This document shows positions 40,963 through 53,030 of a DNA stretch of 64,000 nucleotides, piece after piece. Origin of the DNA: Bedellia somnulentella (lineage: Eukaryota > Arthropoda > Insecta > Lepidoptera > Bedelliidae); the NCBI GenBank assembly GCA_963576735.1, contig OY755171.1, forward strand, positions 2,356,001 through 2,420,000, read 5' to 3'. Every line of letters begins with the position of its first letter. Within the stretch, counting starts at the first letter, position 1. A program made the position numbers and the translations under genes. Below the pieces are notes generated by a model. The model saw nothing but the letters and a program-made list of their open reading frames with translations, made no database searches and was not told the origin of the DNA.

Positions 40963-42330
40963 GTCAGTCATAAGCACAACTTTAATAAAACTGCATGTGT
41001 TCTTACTTCTTTTTATTAATAAAATCTTTCCTTGCCATTTAGGTAGTATATTTGCGGACATGTCAAAAACATTTACGATCACTTGATATCATCAAACAGG
41101 ATAGTTCTCGGTTTTCAGCTTAATGGACGTTATATCTGTTTTGGTCAAGTTTGTCAACAAGTTCCGAATCGAGGCGACACGACAGCTCGGCTTCTCGTAC
41201 GAACTTTCACCTATAATTGTATATCAACAATTGCTTCCCTTTGTTATGAAATACGATTCAGCAGACACAAACAGCCACAGCTTTCCGATAATGCCACATT
41301 GCTACAAAATGTGAACTTTTGTTTTGTAGGAACTGCAACAGATAATACTTTCCTTTGGACTGTAGAGACAAACGTTTTATCTTTTCGAACTTAACTTGCG
41401 TACTTCTGTACTATGAAGGTTTGTATATATTGCGGACATTTTCCGGTCTTTCACTTTAGAAATAATTTACATTTATTCTGCGGTTTGTATTAAACATTAT
41501 ATAAATCAAATTGTAGTTCAGCACATAAACATATACGAGTATATACACAGTACATATGAATTCCTAAAAATATTATACGGCCTCCAACAAATTTACAAAT
41601 TAGGGTGACTATTAGGGTAGCATTTTCACACTTTCGTGTAACTTGCCAAAATAGCTCAGTAGCAGCCCTAATGCATTTTTAACATGCAAAATATTTTCAA
41701 ATGTGCGGATGTAGAATGGTGATAATTTATTTCACATCAGCAAAGGTGTTGCAGTTTCGACTATGTTACTGATACTTGTTGAGTTTTTTCTACACGCGTA
41801 GTAATATTTATGATGGAATGTCATACATTCAATTCTGTTCTTGTGTATATAAACTAACTTGTATAGTTTATATAACCGCATACCTACCACCATCCGTCCT
41901 TTGTTTCATCATCTTTTCCTCAAACAACTTTCAAAACTAGATGAGGGTACTTTCATTCTGAAGTAATGGCTACCCTTTTTGAGATTTATTAGATGTCAAT
42001 GTTAGTGAGGAAATGTGTTCTTAATCTGAAATTACCTAAAATGCTTGATGGATCATCTCTTATTGCTCTAAACTAGAGCTAGGTCTGAATAAAAATTACT
42101 TTATGCAAGTACTGTTTCTGCTATGGGCGGTGTTTTTCCGATTAGATCTCCTTTGTAGAAACATAGAATTGAATTATCACTATAATTAACAAAAAATATA
42201 ATCAATATATAACTGCCACCACGACGGTTGGTGCACCGTAGTGGGGAGCTCCATGGGAATCAAAGAAGATTTCGGGACTGACGATGCCTATAGTGTATAT
42301 TCTATATATTGTCTGTTAATGTCTACCAAC
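40963..42330. other. Intron sequence of the host gene, no repeat assigned
   Basis: Starts with the GTCAGT donor. Open frames at 41,083-41,394 and 41,123-41,314 overlap one another and show no domain. 41,900-42,000 holds a very degenerate family A 3' end ('ttttcctcaaacaacttt', 'aatggctaccctttttgag'). Confidence 0.4.
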
Positions 42331-43115
42331 TGATATTACTGATTATAACTGATTAGGTTGTTAGCAGAGTGGAAATGGGCAAATCTTCATAAAGTGTAAG
42401 GGGTTAAAAGATTGGTGAAGTTTTCTAGAAGACTAGTTTTACTTGTATCGTGTAAATTCTTTTGACAAGTCTTCACAAACATATTTTGTAAAGAAGATAC
42501 ATACTGATAATAACTGATTAGGCTGTTAGCAGGCAGAGTAGAAATAGGCATTCTCTATTAATGAAGAGTCCGATAAAGTCGGTCGATGAAAAAATTAATC
42601 GTGTAAATATGGGGAACCATATAAAAGTTATGTTTTTTTTATGCTCCTGTGGGAACCCTTGCGAAATCCGGGATGAATTATATCCTATATGTTGGCCAGG
42701 TGTATAACCTACATTCATGCTAAATTTGATCAAGATCGGACCGGTAGAATTAACGTGATGAACGGACATACAGACAGACAGACATTTTTTTCAAAAATAG
42801 CAAATTTGGCTTCAGTATCGAAAATAAAACATATTCCACCGGTTTTCATTTTTTTTTCTTCTATGTACAGTTTTGACCTCGTGGTCGATAGAGTCTAGTG
42901 ATTTTTCTCAATGAATGCACTGAGTGACGTTAGGACAATTTTCAATCTATCCAGTGGTTCCTGAGCGTAGCATATTCAAGTAAACAAACTCTTCTGCTAA
43001 ATAACATTAGTACGCAGAATTATCAATTCACCAAAAATCAAAACACTGTAAACGTCGCGAAAATTCTTTTGATAATTCACAAACACATTTTGTAAAGAAG
43101 ATACGTAACGATTGA
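42331..43115 (+). repeat. Locally duplicated, transposon-UTR-like sequence
   Basis: 'taactgattaggytgttagc' occurs at about 42,345 and 42,512, and 'attttgtaaagaagatac' at about 42,484 and 43,090. Between them, 42,630-42,800 ('aatttgatcaagatcgga', 'aacggacatacagacagaca') resembles the 3' UTR of insect LINEs. Family not identified. Confidence 0.45.
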
Positions 43116-43610
43116 GAAAACTTTGTAAACCGCTTATAGATTCCAAATTTAGCGACATTCTTCTCATTTCAATTGTATTTGCAAACTGTCAAGTAATTGG
43201 AAAAATCTCCTAGCACCGTTTTCTTTCTACAATACAAAAGCTTAAAAGAATTCTATTCCGTGTACCAATCTATCGACGTGACAAAGGTGACGGGGGAATG
43301 CATTGGAAATATCATTACAATAGCGTTGGAGGTTTTGTTCGATGTAAATGGAATTTAATACTTTAGAAAAGTATTTTTTTGATAAGTTTTTTTACATATT
43401 CACTGTTAAATTTTATTTCTTATCCTTTCAAGCTTAGAGGCTAACAGAGATTTACCTAAATTTCGAAATAGCTGACCATGAGCGGTTGCCTGATGAATCA
43501 AATTTTCATATTAGCCAACCCGCTGTTTTTGTCATTGAGTTTATTCAATTAACCAAGATTGGAAAATCTGTTTTAAAAATGATTTTATGTCATATAACAT
43601 TGTATTACGT

Positions 43611-43794
43611 TGTGTATATGTCGTGGCCACATCGTAGAATTGGGCACATCATGAAATGATCGATAATTTCATGGCATAGTCGTTTTTCATGAAATGTTTT
43701 AACTGTTTATTGGCCACAATTGTATCTATTTCATGAAATTATCGATCATTTCATGATTTGTTTAAATCTACGATATGGCTACGACATATACACA
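43611..43794. mobile_element. MITE with ~75-bp inverted arms
   Basis: The left arm 'tgtgtatatgtcgtggccac' ... 'catgaaatgatcgataattt' is mirrored by the right arm '...aaattatcgatcatttcatg' ... 'ggctacgacatatacaca'. The centre is about 40 nt, with no ORF. The target duplication is unclear. Confidence 0.68.
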
Positions 43795-43801
43795 CAATCT
43801 C

Positions 43802-43935
43802 TCCAATGGAAGAGGGGTATTTAAGTGACTGTTGGGCGATGGAACTGGACACCCAACATTGACCATCCTCCTTTCACAATCTTCTCCCTATTAAACTTCT
43901 AGAAGTGATTACTCAGGCTACCCTTAATTTTTTGC
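43802..43935 (+). mobile_element. Family A fragment, degenerate
   Basis: 'aagtgactgttgggcgatgg' to 'actcaggctaccctta'. Confidence 0.5.
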
Positions 43936-44062
43936 TACACAGTACAACACCATAATATTATATTTTCCAAAAGACATAATGTTTTGCTCAGATGCAGTAC
44001 CAAAACAGCATGCACAGCATTACCTAATGTGTGTAACAGTGAATATATGTATAAATATAAAT

Positions 44063-44063
44063 A

Positions 44064-44110
<47 letters not shown>
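44063..44110. repeat. (TA)n microsatellite
   Basis: An uninterrupted TA run of roughly 45 bp, directly at the 5' break of a SINE C. The runs of Ile/Tyr codons in frames across it are artefacts. Confidence 0.95.
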
Positions 44111-44112
<2 letters not shown>

Positions 44113-44270
44113 CGGCGATAAGCCTGCCCCCTATCACGTGAGTACACTGTCTAAGCAAAACTTGGGTACCTACTTTGGACACCAGGTGGCACTGTCACTG
44201 TGTTCATTAGTATTGGTACCTCTGACCACCCCTTCGGGGATAAACGGCGTGGACGTTTATGTTATGTTAT
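44111..44270 (+). mobile_element. Family C SINE, 5'-truncated
   Basis: 'aacggcgataagcctgcccc' to 'accccttcggggataaacgg', 'cgtggacgtttatgttatg'. Flanks 'ataaatacttata' (left of the TA run) and 'ataaatatttata' (right) may be an aged duplication. Confidence 0.82.
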
Positions 44271-45102
44271 AAATATTTATACTACTATAAATAAACTTGA
44301 GACAATAATTAGCTTTACATACAACTTTTTAAGTAATATATTTTTGGAACACCTTCTATTGGCATGTCGAGAGCCCGTATTGGAAATTGGAACAAGGAGG
44401 TCAGGTATTTCGAGAGACTTGAATAAAAATGCGAGACAGTTTCCTTTGTACTGTGTCAAGAATCTTATACCAATGTTACTGAAGGTGACGAATTGTTCGA
44501 ACCATTGATGTTAACTTTTAGGGTTTTTGTCTTTATTTATTCATGTGCAAATCAATCGCTATTTATCTAGAATAAGAACAAACTGATCTCTATATAGGGG
44601 TTAAAATCAGGTTCATATTTTCTGTGTGTTGACTGTACAATCGAAATCTAAATTGACTTGGTAGTGCCAATAAATAAAGGGTAAATAAAGTATTGGTAGT
44701 GCTGTTCATTGTGCATGGCACTACTGGTAGTGCCGTTGGTAGTGCCATTGCCACTGAATAGGATTTACGATATGTTTTTGTATGTTCTCCACGAACACGT
44801 TCGCAACATAACATTAGTATAAATTAAATCCAAAATTACTACAGGAAATCTGAGAATATATAAACGAAGTGAATTATTATAACGATCGACGTAACGACGA
44901 AACTGGAAATGGTTAGATATATATGGTTAATTGTTAGTGTTTCATTAAAGGTACGTGCTGTTAAAACAGAAATTAAAACCATTCAAGACGATTAAGATTT
45001 AGTTGTACAAAATTATTTTATGGATTTCTATACTGTATTTATACAGCCATTTTGTAGCACGGAAATATTCAAAATAGGTTTATAATTAATGATCATCAAT
45101 TT
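44271..45102. other. Unassigned; short TTGGTAGTGCC repeats
   Basis: The motif TTGGTAGTGC(C/T) recurs at about 44,659, 44,692, 44,727 and 44,738. No gene recognised. Confidence 0.4.
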
Positions 45103-45114
45103 ACTTAAAAATAG

Positions 45115-45418
45115 CCAAACTCAAACGTTCACGCCGTACATCCCCGAAGGGGTTGGTAGGGATACCAATACTTCTGAACATCACGTGACAGCGTCACCTG
45201 GTGTTCAGAGTACCGACATTTTGCTTGGACAGTGTATTCGCGTGACAGAGGGCAGGCCCATAGCCGTATTTTTCGAAAACACTGTCACATGGCTAAGTAC
45301 AACTTAGCCATGTGGGTTTCCTCACGATGTTTTCCCACACCTATAACAACCATGATAAATTAACCAAACACAAAAATTGGGATTTGAACTCACGGTTGCC
45401 TGTTTCACTACCTTGTTA
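45115..45418 (-). mobile_element. Family C SINE, 12-bp TSD, head rearranged
   Basis: Flanked by acttaaaaatag at 45,103-45,114 and 45,419-45,430. The B box is present (gagttcaaatccc on the minus strand) but the A-box side is replaced by unrelated sequence. The tail is only 'gagttt', not TTATG. Confidence 0.85.
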
Positions 45419-45430
45419 ACTTAAAAATAG

Positions 45431-46540
45431 TCAGGATTCAGGCACATGTTTAAAAATATTTAATGACAGCCATATTCTAATTAATTTTCGCTTGTTTTCA
45501 TAAAATTTATTCTGACTTTAGCTCCTCATTTCAGTCCTTTGGCTTTACTTTGGCCTAGATTAAACTATTCTGATTTACAGCATTCAAACTGGAATCTTGA
45601 CTACTCTTAGTGCTGTAAACTTAGTAATGTTTCAGAAACTCGGCGAACAGCTTAAGGGCACATTAATGATTCAGTTGCACTTGGGTTCACTGATCCTCTG
45701 AGGCCTAACTTACTTGTTGTTCAACTGTAACAATATTTGCGAGTCAATACTAACCTTATTAAGTATTTAAAGGTAAGCGACCTTCTGTACCTTAATAATG
45801 TGTCATTTAAAGCTATTAAGTTGCTATTTTAATTAACTTTAAATCTAGGGCGAATTAATTTTTACACTACAAGTAACTGTGAGGATGGGTAGCAAGTATG
45901 TGGTCGCCATTTTGTATGATCCATTTAAACTTGTTCTTGTTATTATTTATTCTTTGTTTACCTCGATTGTGTTATATTTATTTATACCTTCGTCTGGATA
46001 GTTTTTTAAAGAAGGATCTCAATTTGTTTTTATTTTGTATAATGTGGTTTTTTTCAATTTTAAATCGTCTGGTCATTGGTAATGTTCTCAAAAATTGAAA
46101 TATTCTCAACATTATATTATTTTTAGCATTAATAAAAAAGCAAGTAAAAAACCAAAATACATGATGTAGAACACTATAATAGTCCATTTAAAGCGACGGT
46201 GAGTATAATACTTGGACTGACGTGAATTAATGTGGTAGGGCAGAGTTATACAAGTGAGATTGGTTAATTAATTTCAGTTTGTCAGCCCCGACCGACAGTT
46301 TACCGCCAAATGATGTTTTCACACAAATTGTTCACACACTTTGCGAATGTTTTTCGCTGCGTCACACCAAACAAAGAGTGGATTCATTTGTCCCGACGCG
46401 ATTGAACTTTCAGATTGTTTTGTTATTAGCTTGAGGTGAGTTGCACTTTGGTGATTTTGTTTTGTAATTGCTTTCTCTTCTACGTCACATTTTAAAAACT
46501 AATGTCATTAATGTTATATTATATTTTTGTCACCCAAAGG
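45431..46540. other. Unassigned stretch
   Basis: A short LINE F scrap occurs near 45,903 ('gtcgccattttgtatgatcc'). No other feature is supported. Confidence 0.35.
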
Positions 46541-46876
46541 GCAATGGAGAGGGCTATCTTAGGAGTTTCTCTACGCGATCAAATCCACAACGAGGAGATC
46601 CGTAGAAGAACCGGGGTCACTGACATAGCCCGAAGAATTGCAAGCTGAAGTGGCAATGGGCAGGGCACATTGCACGCAGAACCGATGGCCGTTGGGGCTC
46701 GAAGGTACTGGAGTGGCGGTCACGTACAGGACGACGCAGGGTGGGTAGGCCTCCCACAAGGTGGACCGACGACGACTTGGTCAAGATCGCGGGAAGCCGA
46801 TGGATGAGGGCAGCACAAGACCAGTCGTTGTGGAGATCATTGGGGGAGGCCTATGTCCGGCAGTGGACGTCTATAA
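46541..46876 (+). pseudogene. RTE-like LINE C-terminus with frameshift
   Basis: Reads AMERAILGVSLRDQIHNEEI, IRRRTGVTDIARRIA, then after a one-base deletion near 46,645 KWQWAGHIARRTDGRWGSKV and GRPPTRWTDDDLVKIAGSRW, RQWTSI. This is the classic C-terminal block of RTE-type LINEs. The end is followed by an ATA-rich tail. Inactive. Confidence 0.82.
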
Positions 46877-46989
46877 TAATAATAAACGTTTATTTTCAGA
46901 AAACTTGTTCCATACATTTTGTTAGTACTATTGCAAACTTATTATCTATGTTAGTAATTATACCTAATAAACACAAAAAATATTTACAA

Positions 46990-47182
46990 AACAAGCATGG
47001 ATTGGTTCACGCTCACTTCCGATTATTGAGGCAATGGTATCCCATCCATGTCCGCAGCATAGGGGAGTCCCACCTCTGTGCCAACGTGGCCAGGAGGGTG
47101 TTGTGGCTACCGCGCAGGCGCGCTAGCACATATAGGCGCTATAGGCTATAGGCGCTATAGGCTGATGATGATGATGATGATA
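46990..47182 (+). repeat. LINE 3'-UTR-like segment with GGCGCTATA repeats and (GAT)n tail
   Basis: 'gcgctataggctataggcgc' followed by 'ctgatgatgatgatgatg', a tail of the type seen on insect RTE elements. Confidence 0.5.
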
Positions 47183-47559
47183 TTTTTGTGTCATTTCATA
47201 GTGATTTTATAAAAAAAAAACAAAAAGCTAATAAGAAATAACCACATGTTTTACTTTACTTCCAAAAATGAGAAAAAATAAATATCTAATTTTTACTCCG
47301 CACATGCTATATCGCTTTCGTTAATTTTGGAAAAAAATACATGTATTCGAAGCGATGCTACAATAAAAGGAATACAGTCGTTATGGTTATTGAATAATTC
47401 ACAATCGAGCTTTAGCAATTCAGCAGATGTGTCCTCTTAATGGTGCCACTCATTATTCATATCCGTTTAAACGTTATTTCAAGTTACTTTATTACAAAAC
47501 TGGTTTTGCTAGTAAATGTTGAGCCCTTAATTTTCTTTCCAATGGTATTATACCAATGG

Positions 47560-47735
47560 ATTTAGGGTTCTGAGCTTTTGAATGGATGTTTGGGTGATGC
47601 GGCTGTTAGGGAGACCCATTACTAACCATACTTTACTTAACAATCATTTCACCACTAAAATCCCAAAAGTGGCCGAGGAATTGACGATTCGGAAGCACGG
47701 GCTGCCGTTTTTGAAAATAATTCATACACATGAGT
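47560..47735 (+). mobile_element. Family A element, degenerate
   Basis: 'ttgggtgatgcggctgttag', 'ccaaaagtggccgaggaatt', 'catacacatgagtaatg'. Confidence 0.55.
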
Positions 47736-47769
47736 AATGTTTTTACTCTACAGACATCTATAATTTATA

Positions 47770-47907
47770 CGACCGATTTCTGAATTGAGTATTCCAGCTG
47801 AGAACAACTTAAGTATCGTTTTGTCGCATTGAAATCTTAACAACTGAATGAGACAAAACGATACTTAAGTCGTTCTCAGCTTAAATACTCAATTCAGAAA
47901 TCGAGCG
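47770..47907. mobile_element. MITE family H, second copy
   Basis: 138 bp, palindromic, TIRs 'cgaccgatttctgaattgag' / 'tcaattcagaaatcgagcg', flanked by ATA on both sides (47,767-47,769 and 47,908-47,910). Same length as the copy at 21,903. Confidence 0.78.
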
Positions 47908-47910
47908 ATA

Positions 47911-49049
47911 GTAAGTAAAGTTCTTTCCGAATGCAGGCATACACATTTCTATTTCCATTAGATCACTGTCATAATCTACTTAATATCGGTAAAGTAGTTG
48001 CTAAGTGTTGCAGTGGGATGTCAAAATAGCTAACGAGAGTTAAGTAGTTATATCAACTGCTTTTAGCACAAGAACCATGTTGGAACTCGGAACTGTTTTA
48101 TTGGAACGGGCACGGAGGTTGAACTTTGAGACCGCAAAGCTCTGAAACTCTGAACTTAGCTTTAATTCTACATTCACATTTGATTTGTAATTTAGTAATT
48201 ATTGGTATAAGTGTATCAGTAGAGAACAAACAGTTCATTTAACGCTTTTGCTTTTATTATGTTTTTAAGTAAAGAGATATTACGTGCTCAGTTTTGCAAA
48301 ATTTGATAATTAATGATGGTTTTCAATTTAAATATTTTCAATTAAAATTACAATAATTAAAATTTTCTTTCGATAAAAATATAACTATTTAAAAGTGCAA
48401 CTGCTTACTGGTAATGTTAAATGCAACTTTTTTTTTGTTGTTCGATATTCGGTCGGCATATGTCTAAATAATTGTATTATTTTTGTTGTATGTCCAATAG
48501 TATATATCGTTTTAGACCACATTCTAGACATGATGATTTTTTTTATTACCCAGACGTCAAAAAAAACACAAGTGGTTCAGAATAAAATTTACCTCCTTTT
48601 ATGATACAAAGTGTATCATTAATTCCTGAATAAAATAGGTACCAATTTATCCATCATCAAAAACTGTCACCGCATTTTTCATATCCATATCGCGTGTAAT
48701 AAAAATGTAATTAATTCTCATTACGGAGCTACATTTTTTCGGTACCGTCATGCCTACAATTTGGTAATTATCACAGGTGGAAATCTCCGCGGGAAGTCAC
48801 CCTGATAGAAGTCTTGATAAGGTCTGCTCGAATTTGGACTTCCGGTCCGGAAAGTCTGTTGGAACCCGGACGTAATGAACCTTTCTTTTTACGCTGATTT
48901 TTATAGGTCATATGTATTAATAACTGAAATCTTTGATTTGCTAATTGGCATTAAAATCAGTACCGGCTGTTGGAAAATTAGAAGTGTCAAAGTTATTTTT
49001 CAGTTTCTTTTTCTAGCACTATGTGATGCAAAAACTGGTAAGACTATAA
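47911..49049. other. Unassigned 1.1 kb
   Basis: An AT-rich open frame at 48,395-48,604 is not credible as a gene. Nothing else recognised. Confidence 0.35.
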
Positions 49050-49699
49050 TCCATACTAATATTATAAATGGGAAAGTGAGTTTGTTTGTTTGTTTGTTCC
49101 GCTTTCACGCCGTAAATACTAAACCGATTGCTTTGAAATTTTTCAGACGTGTAGTTAGAAGTCTAAATTAAATAATAGGGTACTTTTTATCCCGGAAAAA
49201 ATATGTTCCCACGGGAAATCAATAATATTGTTTGCTTACTAAATGCATTGGAGATGGCGCTGTGTATCGTTTAAAACAACGTAAAATATTGTAAACTAAT
49301 ATAAAAATCAAAATTTAGAAGAAGGTAATGCATCCCCGAAAATAAGGAACTCCCGAGCCATGATGTACTATTTTTTTATCGTATACATTTTTTTTTACAT
49401 CTACTTATATTGCAAACGAATATTAACATGTAAATATAGAAACTAAATGAAACGACGACGATTCCTTGAAACTAAGGAATCCGCAAGAGTTCTCATAGGA
49501 ACATCAAAAAACCTTAACTCATATATGGCTCAAAATATTGCAGCGATTATTTTTATCATCGATGGAATTCACATCAGACACTTTGTTAATGTTCATTTTG
49601 GAAAGATGAAGGGGTTTCATCAATTTAAATGACAAATTTGTTTATCAATAGTAGGACTAATGTGAAATAAAGCGTAATAAAAATTTGACACCGCCCCGG

Positions 49700-49800
49700 T
49701 AACGTCTCCGTGGCGTAGCGGTATAACTAACTACTATGAATATTTAATTAGAACTATTATGAATCAATCGTCCCAGGTTCGTATCTCAGGTAATTCAAGC
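49700..49800 (+). mobile_element. tRNA-like SINE fragment
   Basis: 'ccgtggcgtagcggtataac' (A box) and 'aggttcgtatctcagg' (B box) at tRNA-like spacing plus about 30 nt of extra sequence. Family not otherwise represented here. Confidence 0.5.
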
Positions 49801-50229
49801 TTTTTGTAAAAAAAATTTTTGTCAGCTTAAAATAACACTATATATAATAATAACAAGCACTATCCCTTCAATTTAGCGTTTATTTTGGAAGGAGATCCAC
49901 CACTAATCATCCCTATATTGCCGAGCAATCGCTGCAAGCTCTCCCACTATCACCAACGGTCAGTGTAGGGGGCAGCACCGGGCCGTCGCCGCAGCGCCAA
50001 ACTACTATCCGTATCTGTACTTACTACTAGAGATATTCTCATTTCTGAACATAAAAACTTGGTATATTTGTTTCATGATTCTTATGAACAATTAAAAAGG
50101 AATTTTTGGAACTCATCCCCTAACGGGTTGATATAGCAAATAAAAGTTAATATAGAGTTTTTTTTACATTTTATAATAAAACTTGGTGCGATTGAATTTA
50201 TGAAATCCAACTATCAATCATTCATGAAT

Positions 50230-50430
50230 ATATGCTAACAACCATAAATTCCATAAAAGGGTGGCCATAGCTTCGGAGATACTAATTCTTCATCCAATTT
50301 TGGAAATATATTGATAAAAGATAGGTTAATAAAGGTTGTTAGTGATGGGTCACAAACTGCATCGCCCAACAATCACTTAAAAAGCCTCAATGTCCTTTAT
50401 GTCATTTACAACGCCCGCGGGATTATAAAT
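50230..50430 (-). mobile_element. Family A element, degenerate, inside the Helitron
   Basis: 'taacaaccataaattccata' to 'gtcatttacaacgcccgcgg'. One of the oldest copies in the window. Confidence 0.6.
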
Positions 50431-50876
50431 ATAAAAAACAGAAGTTGAGACAGTGTTTCGGTATTTTGATATTATGTAAACTGGATGCAAAAAATGAAGT
50501 CCACGCGGACGTAGTCGCGGGGCAAAAAGCTAGTATTGATATATTTACACTTCTACTATTCTGTAAGTTTCTATTTATTCAATATATTTTTAGTGGCCGT
50601 GAAGTGCCAACTTGAAACAGCATTATAAAATTTGTTTGCATGCGTAGCGGGAATAAGTCTAACATAATATAACTCTACATACGGATTTCTGCTGGTTAAG
50701 TGTGTCACGCAAGCATACTGCTATTTATGAATCAGCATTTTTAAGGCTGTATAATAGATTCATATATTGATTTTAATCATATAGGTACTTCATCAAAAGA
50801 TCATAAAAATGTGTGTGTTCAATTACTTTCTTCGGATGCAAAATATTTTTTCAGATCCTTAACTTTTAGAATGTTT

Positions 50877-50985
50877 TGTTCATGAAAACCTCATGTGGAA
50901 ACTATTACTAATAAATAAAGGAAAGAAAACTTTCGATACCGTCGGTGATCGAACCCACAACCTCCCGGTATACGCCCCCGTATTT
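50877..50985 (-). mobile_element. Family D retroposon, 5'-truncated
   Basis: Keeps the 3' end ('tgttcatgaaaacctcatgt') and the tRNA-like part up to the anticodon arm ('ggtatacgcccccg'), with several B-box changes. The D-arm and leader are absent. Confidence 0.72.
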
Positions 50986-51479
50986 TACTTTGACTTCTTA
51001 TCGCGCCGAATTGCATTCTTGTATATGTCGAGCTCGTACAGAAGTAGTATTTTTAATTGCATATACAAACTACTAACTAAACTAGGATAGCTCGTTAGAG
51101 AAACATAGGATATAAATTATATGTGAGTCCATATAGACCTCTTAGTTACATCAGTACAAAAAAAACACAGTTTTCAGTCGTGTAAGAGCCTTTGGTTTTC
51201 ATTAGAAGAAACTCAAAATAAATACAGTTCTATGTTGTTTTCTATCTTGGCGCTTTTTCTCGGAAATCCACGCTATAAGAGCCGGGCGTCTTTAAAAACA
51301 AAACTACACACAACCCTGTATCTTCTTGTCTAAGAAAAGAGTCTTACTTGTATTTGGGTCATTAATTTAAACTTGAACTACAAACAATTTGCTTAGAAAC
51401 CTTTTATAAAATAACGCTTTACTGATACAATGTAGCAATTATATTATTTTATTTATACGGTGACGTGAATGATGAGTTA

Positions 51480-51600
51480 GGGTCGGGGGCATTTTAGTAG
51501 TTGATGGGCGATGTGGCAGAATATACACCCCGAACGATCTTTTATTTTACTCTATGATTCCCTTCTCCAAAGTGGTGTATAGTCAATTAGCGATAAAAGA
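51480..51600 (+). mobile_element. Family A fragment, degenerate
   Basis: 'tgatgggcgatgtggcagaa' and 'cttctccaaagtggtgt'. Confidence 0.4.
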
Positions 51601-51861
51601 AAAAGTGGCAATCCAAAGTTAAAGAGGTGTACAATAAACTTATCATCGTAATCGTTTTTAAAAGTGGCGATGGGCCTGCCTACTTCCAGATGAATTCACC
51701 TTTGTTTTTTTAAGACTACGGCATTTATAGTAAAACTGTCTTACATCCGAAGCGTCTATTGATAAAATTTTTCATAATATTATATCATAAACTTTCAAAT
51801 TGAAGGAGGAGTTACAAATGTTTTGTTAACATATTTTATTTTCTTTGATACCTCGTAAAAA

Positions 51862-52047
51862 TTACTTATAAAGAAGGCATAAAAAAGGGCCTTGATTTAA
51901 CACAACCTTCCGGCTTATCTTCAATTTTGGCACAACCTGTGTCGAAGAGGCATCAATTTTATACAGGAGAGCGACAAGGGCACGACCCCCTACAGGATAT
52001 TCGATATTGGAAAGTAGAGCCTTCGTCAAAGAGCGTATAAGACCCAT
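51862..52047 (-). other. Unrecognised 61-codon open frame
   Basis: MGLIRSLTKALLSNIEYPVG continuing to ALVALLYKIDASS. Composition is more protein-like and GC-richer than the flanks, but I recognise no domain. Could be part of a transposon ORF or an unknown exon. Confidence 0.3.
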
Positions 52048-52208
52048 AAGAGGGTATCACTTATTTTGAGGTTATTAAATGTATAGGATAAGGTGATATG
52101 TATTTACTTATTTCAGTCCGTAATTAGTATTGACATGACACTGCCTATGTAGTACCATTTCTCATGTTTCAATTGCATAAATAAATCTAATTATATGTTT
52201 CTACCAAA

Positions 52209-52345
52209 GTTTCACACTGAGCTCGCCTTTTTGTCGGCGGTCTACTTTTCATTCATAGGTTTAAACATGGTTCTTTCCTTACAGGCCGCCCAGTTGTGTC
52301 GCTGGGCTGTGTCGGAGGCCCGGCGGGCTCAGTGTGTATTGCGCT
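52209..52345. mobile_element. MITE family M, copy 1
   Basis: Left 'ttcacactgagctcgccttt', right 'ggcgggctcagtgtgtattg' are inverted repeats. GC-rich CGGCGG blocks inside. The second copy is at 62,592. Confidence 0.6.
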
Positions 52346-52764
52346 CAATATATTAGCTGAGATTTTTTTGAAACCAAAGCTTTGTGTTCATTTTTTGTGA
52401 TTTATAGTCGTAAATATAGGTACAGTTGAAACCTACTTTGGCAAAGCGTGCCTAATTTTCATGGCAATATCAAAACTATATGTAATCTCATTACAACTAA
52501 AACAAAATAGCTGTGGTCGATGTTTTAATCAACGAAACAAACGGCGACGCAACTAGTTTTAAAACCGTTGACGTTTGCAGAACTGTGTACTGTGTAGGCT
52601 CGCTTAATTACTACGTAAACAAACCTCTGCGGCATCGATAGTAGCTGATTAAATCCGTGTCCCTCTGGCAGCTGATGCTAATGAGACAACAGACCACCTG
52701 GTCTATGGAACTGTGCAATTAACGCTACTAGTAGTAATTAATCAAGACTGGAACTTGTATAGAA

Positions 52765-52890
52765 TTAAATATACATTCGTATGCTCATGGCTGTAAATCC
52801 CGAGAAGAGGTAGCCAGAACTTTAGAATTAGAAATTCTTTGGTAACTTTTGTAAGTTTAGTGGAGAAAGCTTTGTAAAATTGATAAATGC
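52765..52890 (-). mobile_element. Family A fragment, degenerate
   Basis: 'tatgctcatggctgtaaatc' and 'gaagaggtagccagaacttt', then decays. Confidence 0.6.
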
Positions 52891-52969
52891 GGACAATCAT
52901 AATAGTAAATGCAATAAAACTTGCAGCATGTATACTTACTTGACGATCATTAATTAGATACATTACATA

Positions 52970-53030
52970 TATAAACGTATTTTAAACTAATTTTATTGAT
53001 GTTTGTTAATTAGTTTAAAATACGTTTATA
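52970..53030. repeat. Hairpin: 23-bp perfect arms, 15-nt loop
   Basis: Arms tataaacgtattttaaac(taatt) and their exact complement. The size would suit an RNA hairpin or a minimal MITE. AT-rich. Confidence 0.75.

Larger units (their letters stand above)
49050..50533 (+). mobile_element. Lep1-like Helitron, 1.48 kb, with nested repeats
   Basis: Starts TCCATACTAATATTATAAAT directly after an A and ends GCTAG directly before a T. A terminator-like hairpin (CCACGCG ... CGCGGGG) sits 9 nt before the end. It is larger than the copy at 22,166 because it has acquired other sequence: a tRNA-like SINE fragment and a degenerate A copy. No Rep/helicase. Confidence 0.7.

Noticed and set aside
41083..41394. 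Overlapping 103- and 63-codon frames as an additional exon
   Set aside because: Two frames are open at once without a domain or good splice boundaries in phase with the upstream exon (phase 2); judged intronic.
43979..44272. Open frames with IYIYIY runs
   Set aside because: Translation of a (TA)n microsatellite and an adjoining SINE.
46741..47151. 136-codon open frame as a new gene
   Set aside because: Its first third is the C-terminal block of an RTE-like LINE after a frameshift; the rest is unrelated read-through.
52260..52345. GC-rich block as a CpG-island promoter
   Set aside because: The same sequence recurs at 62,620-62,760 with inverted ends, so it is a MITE.
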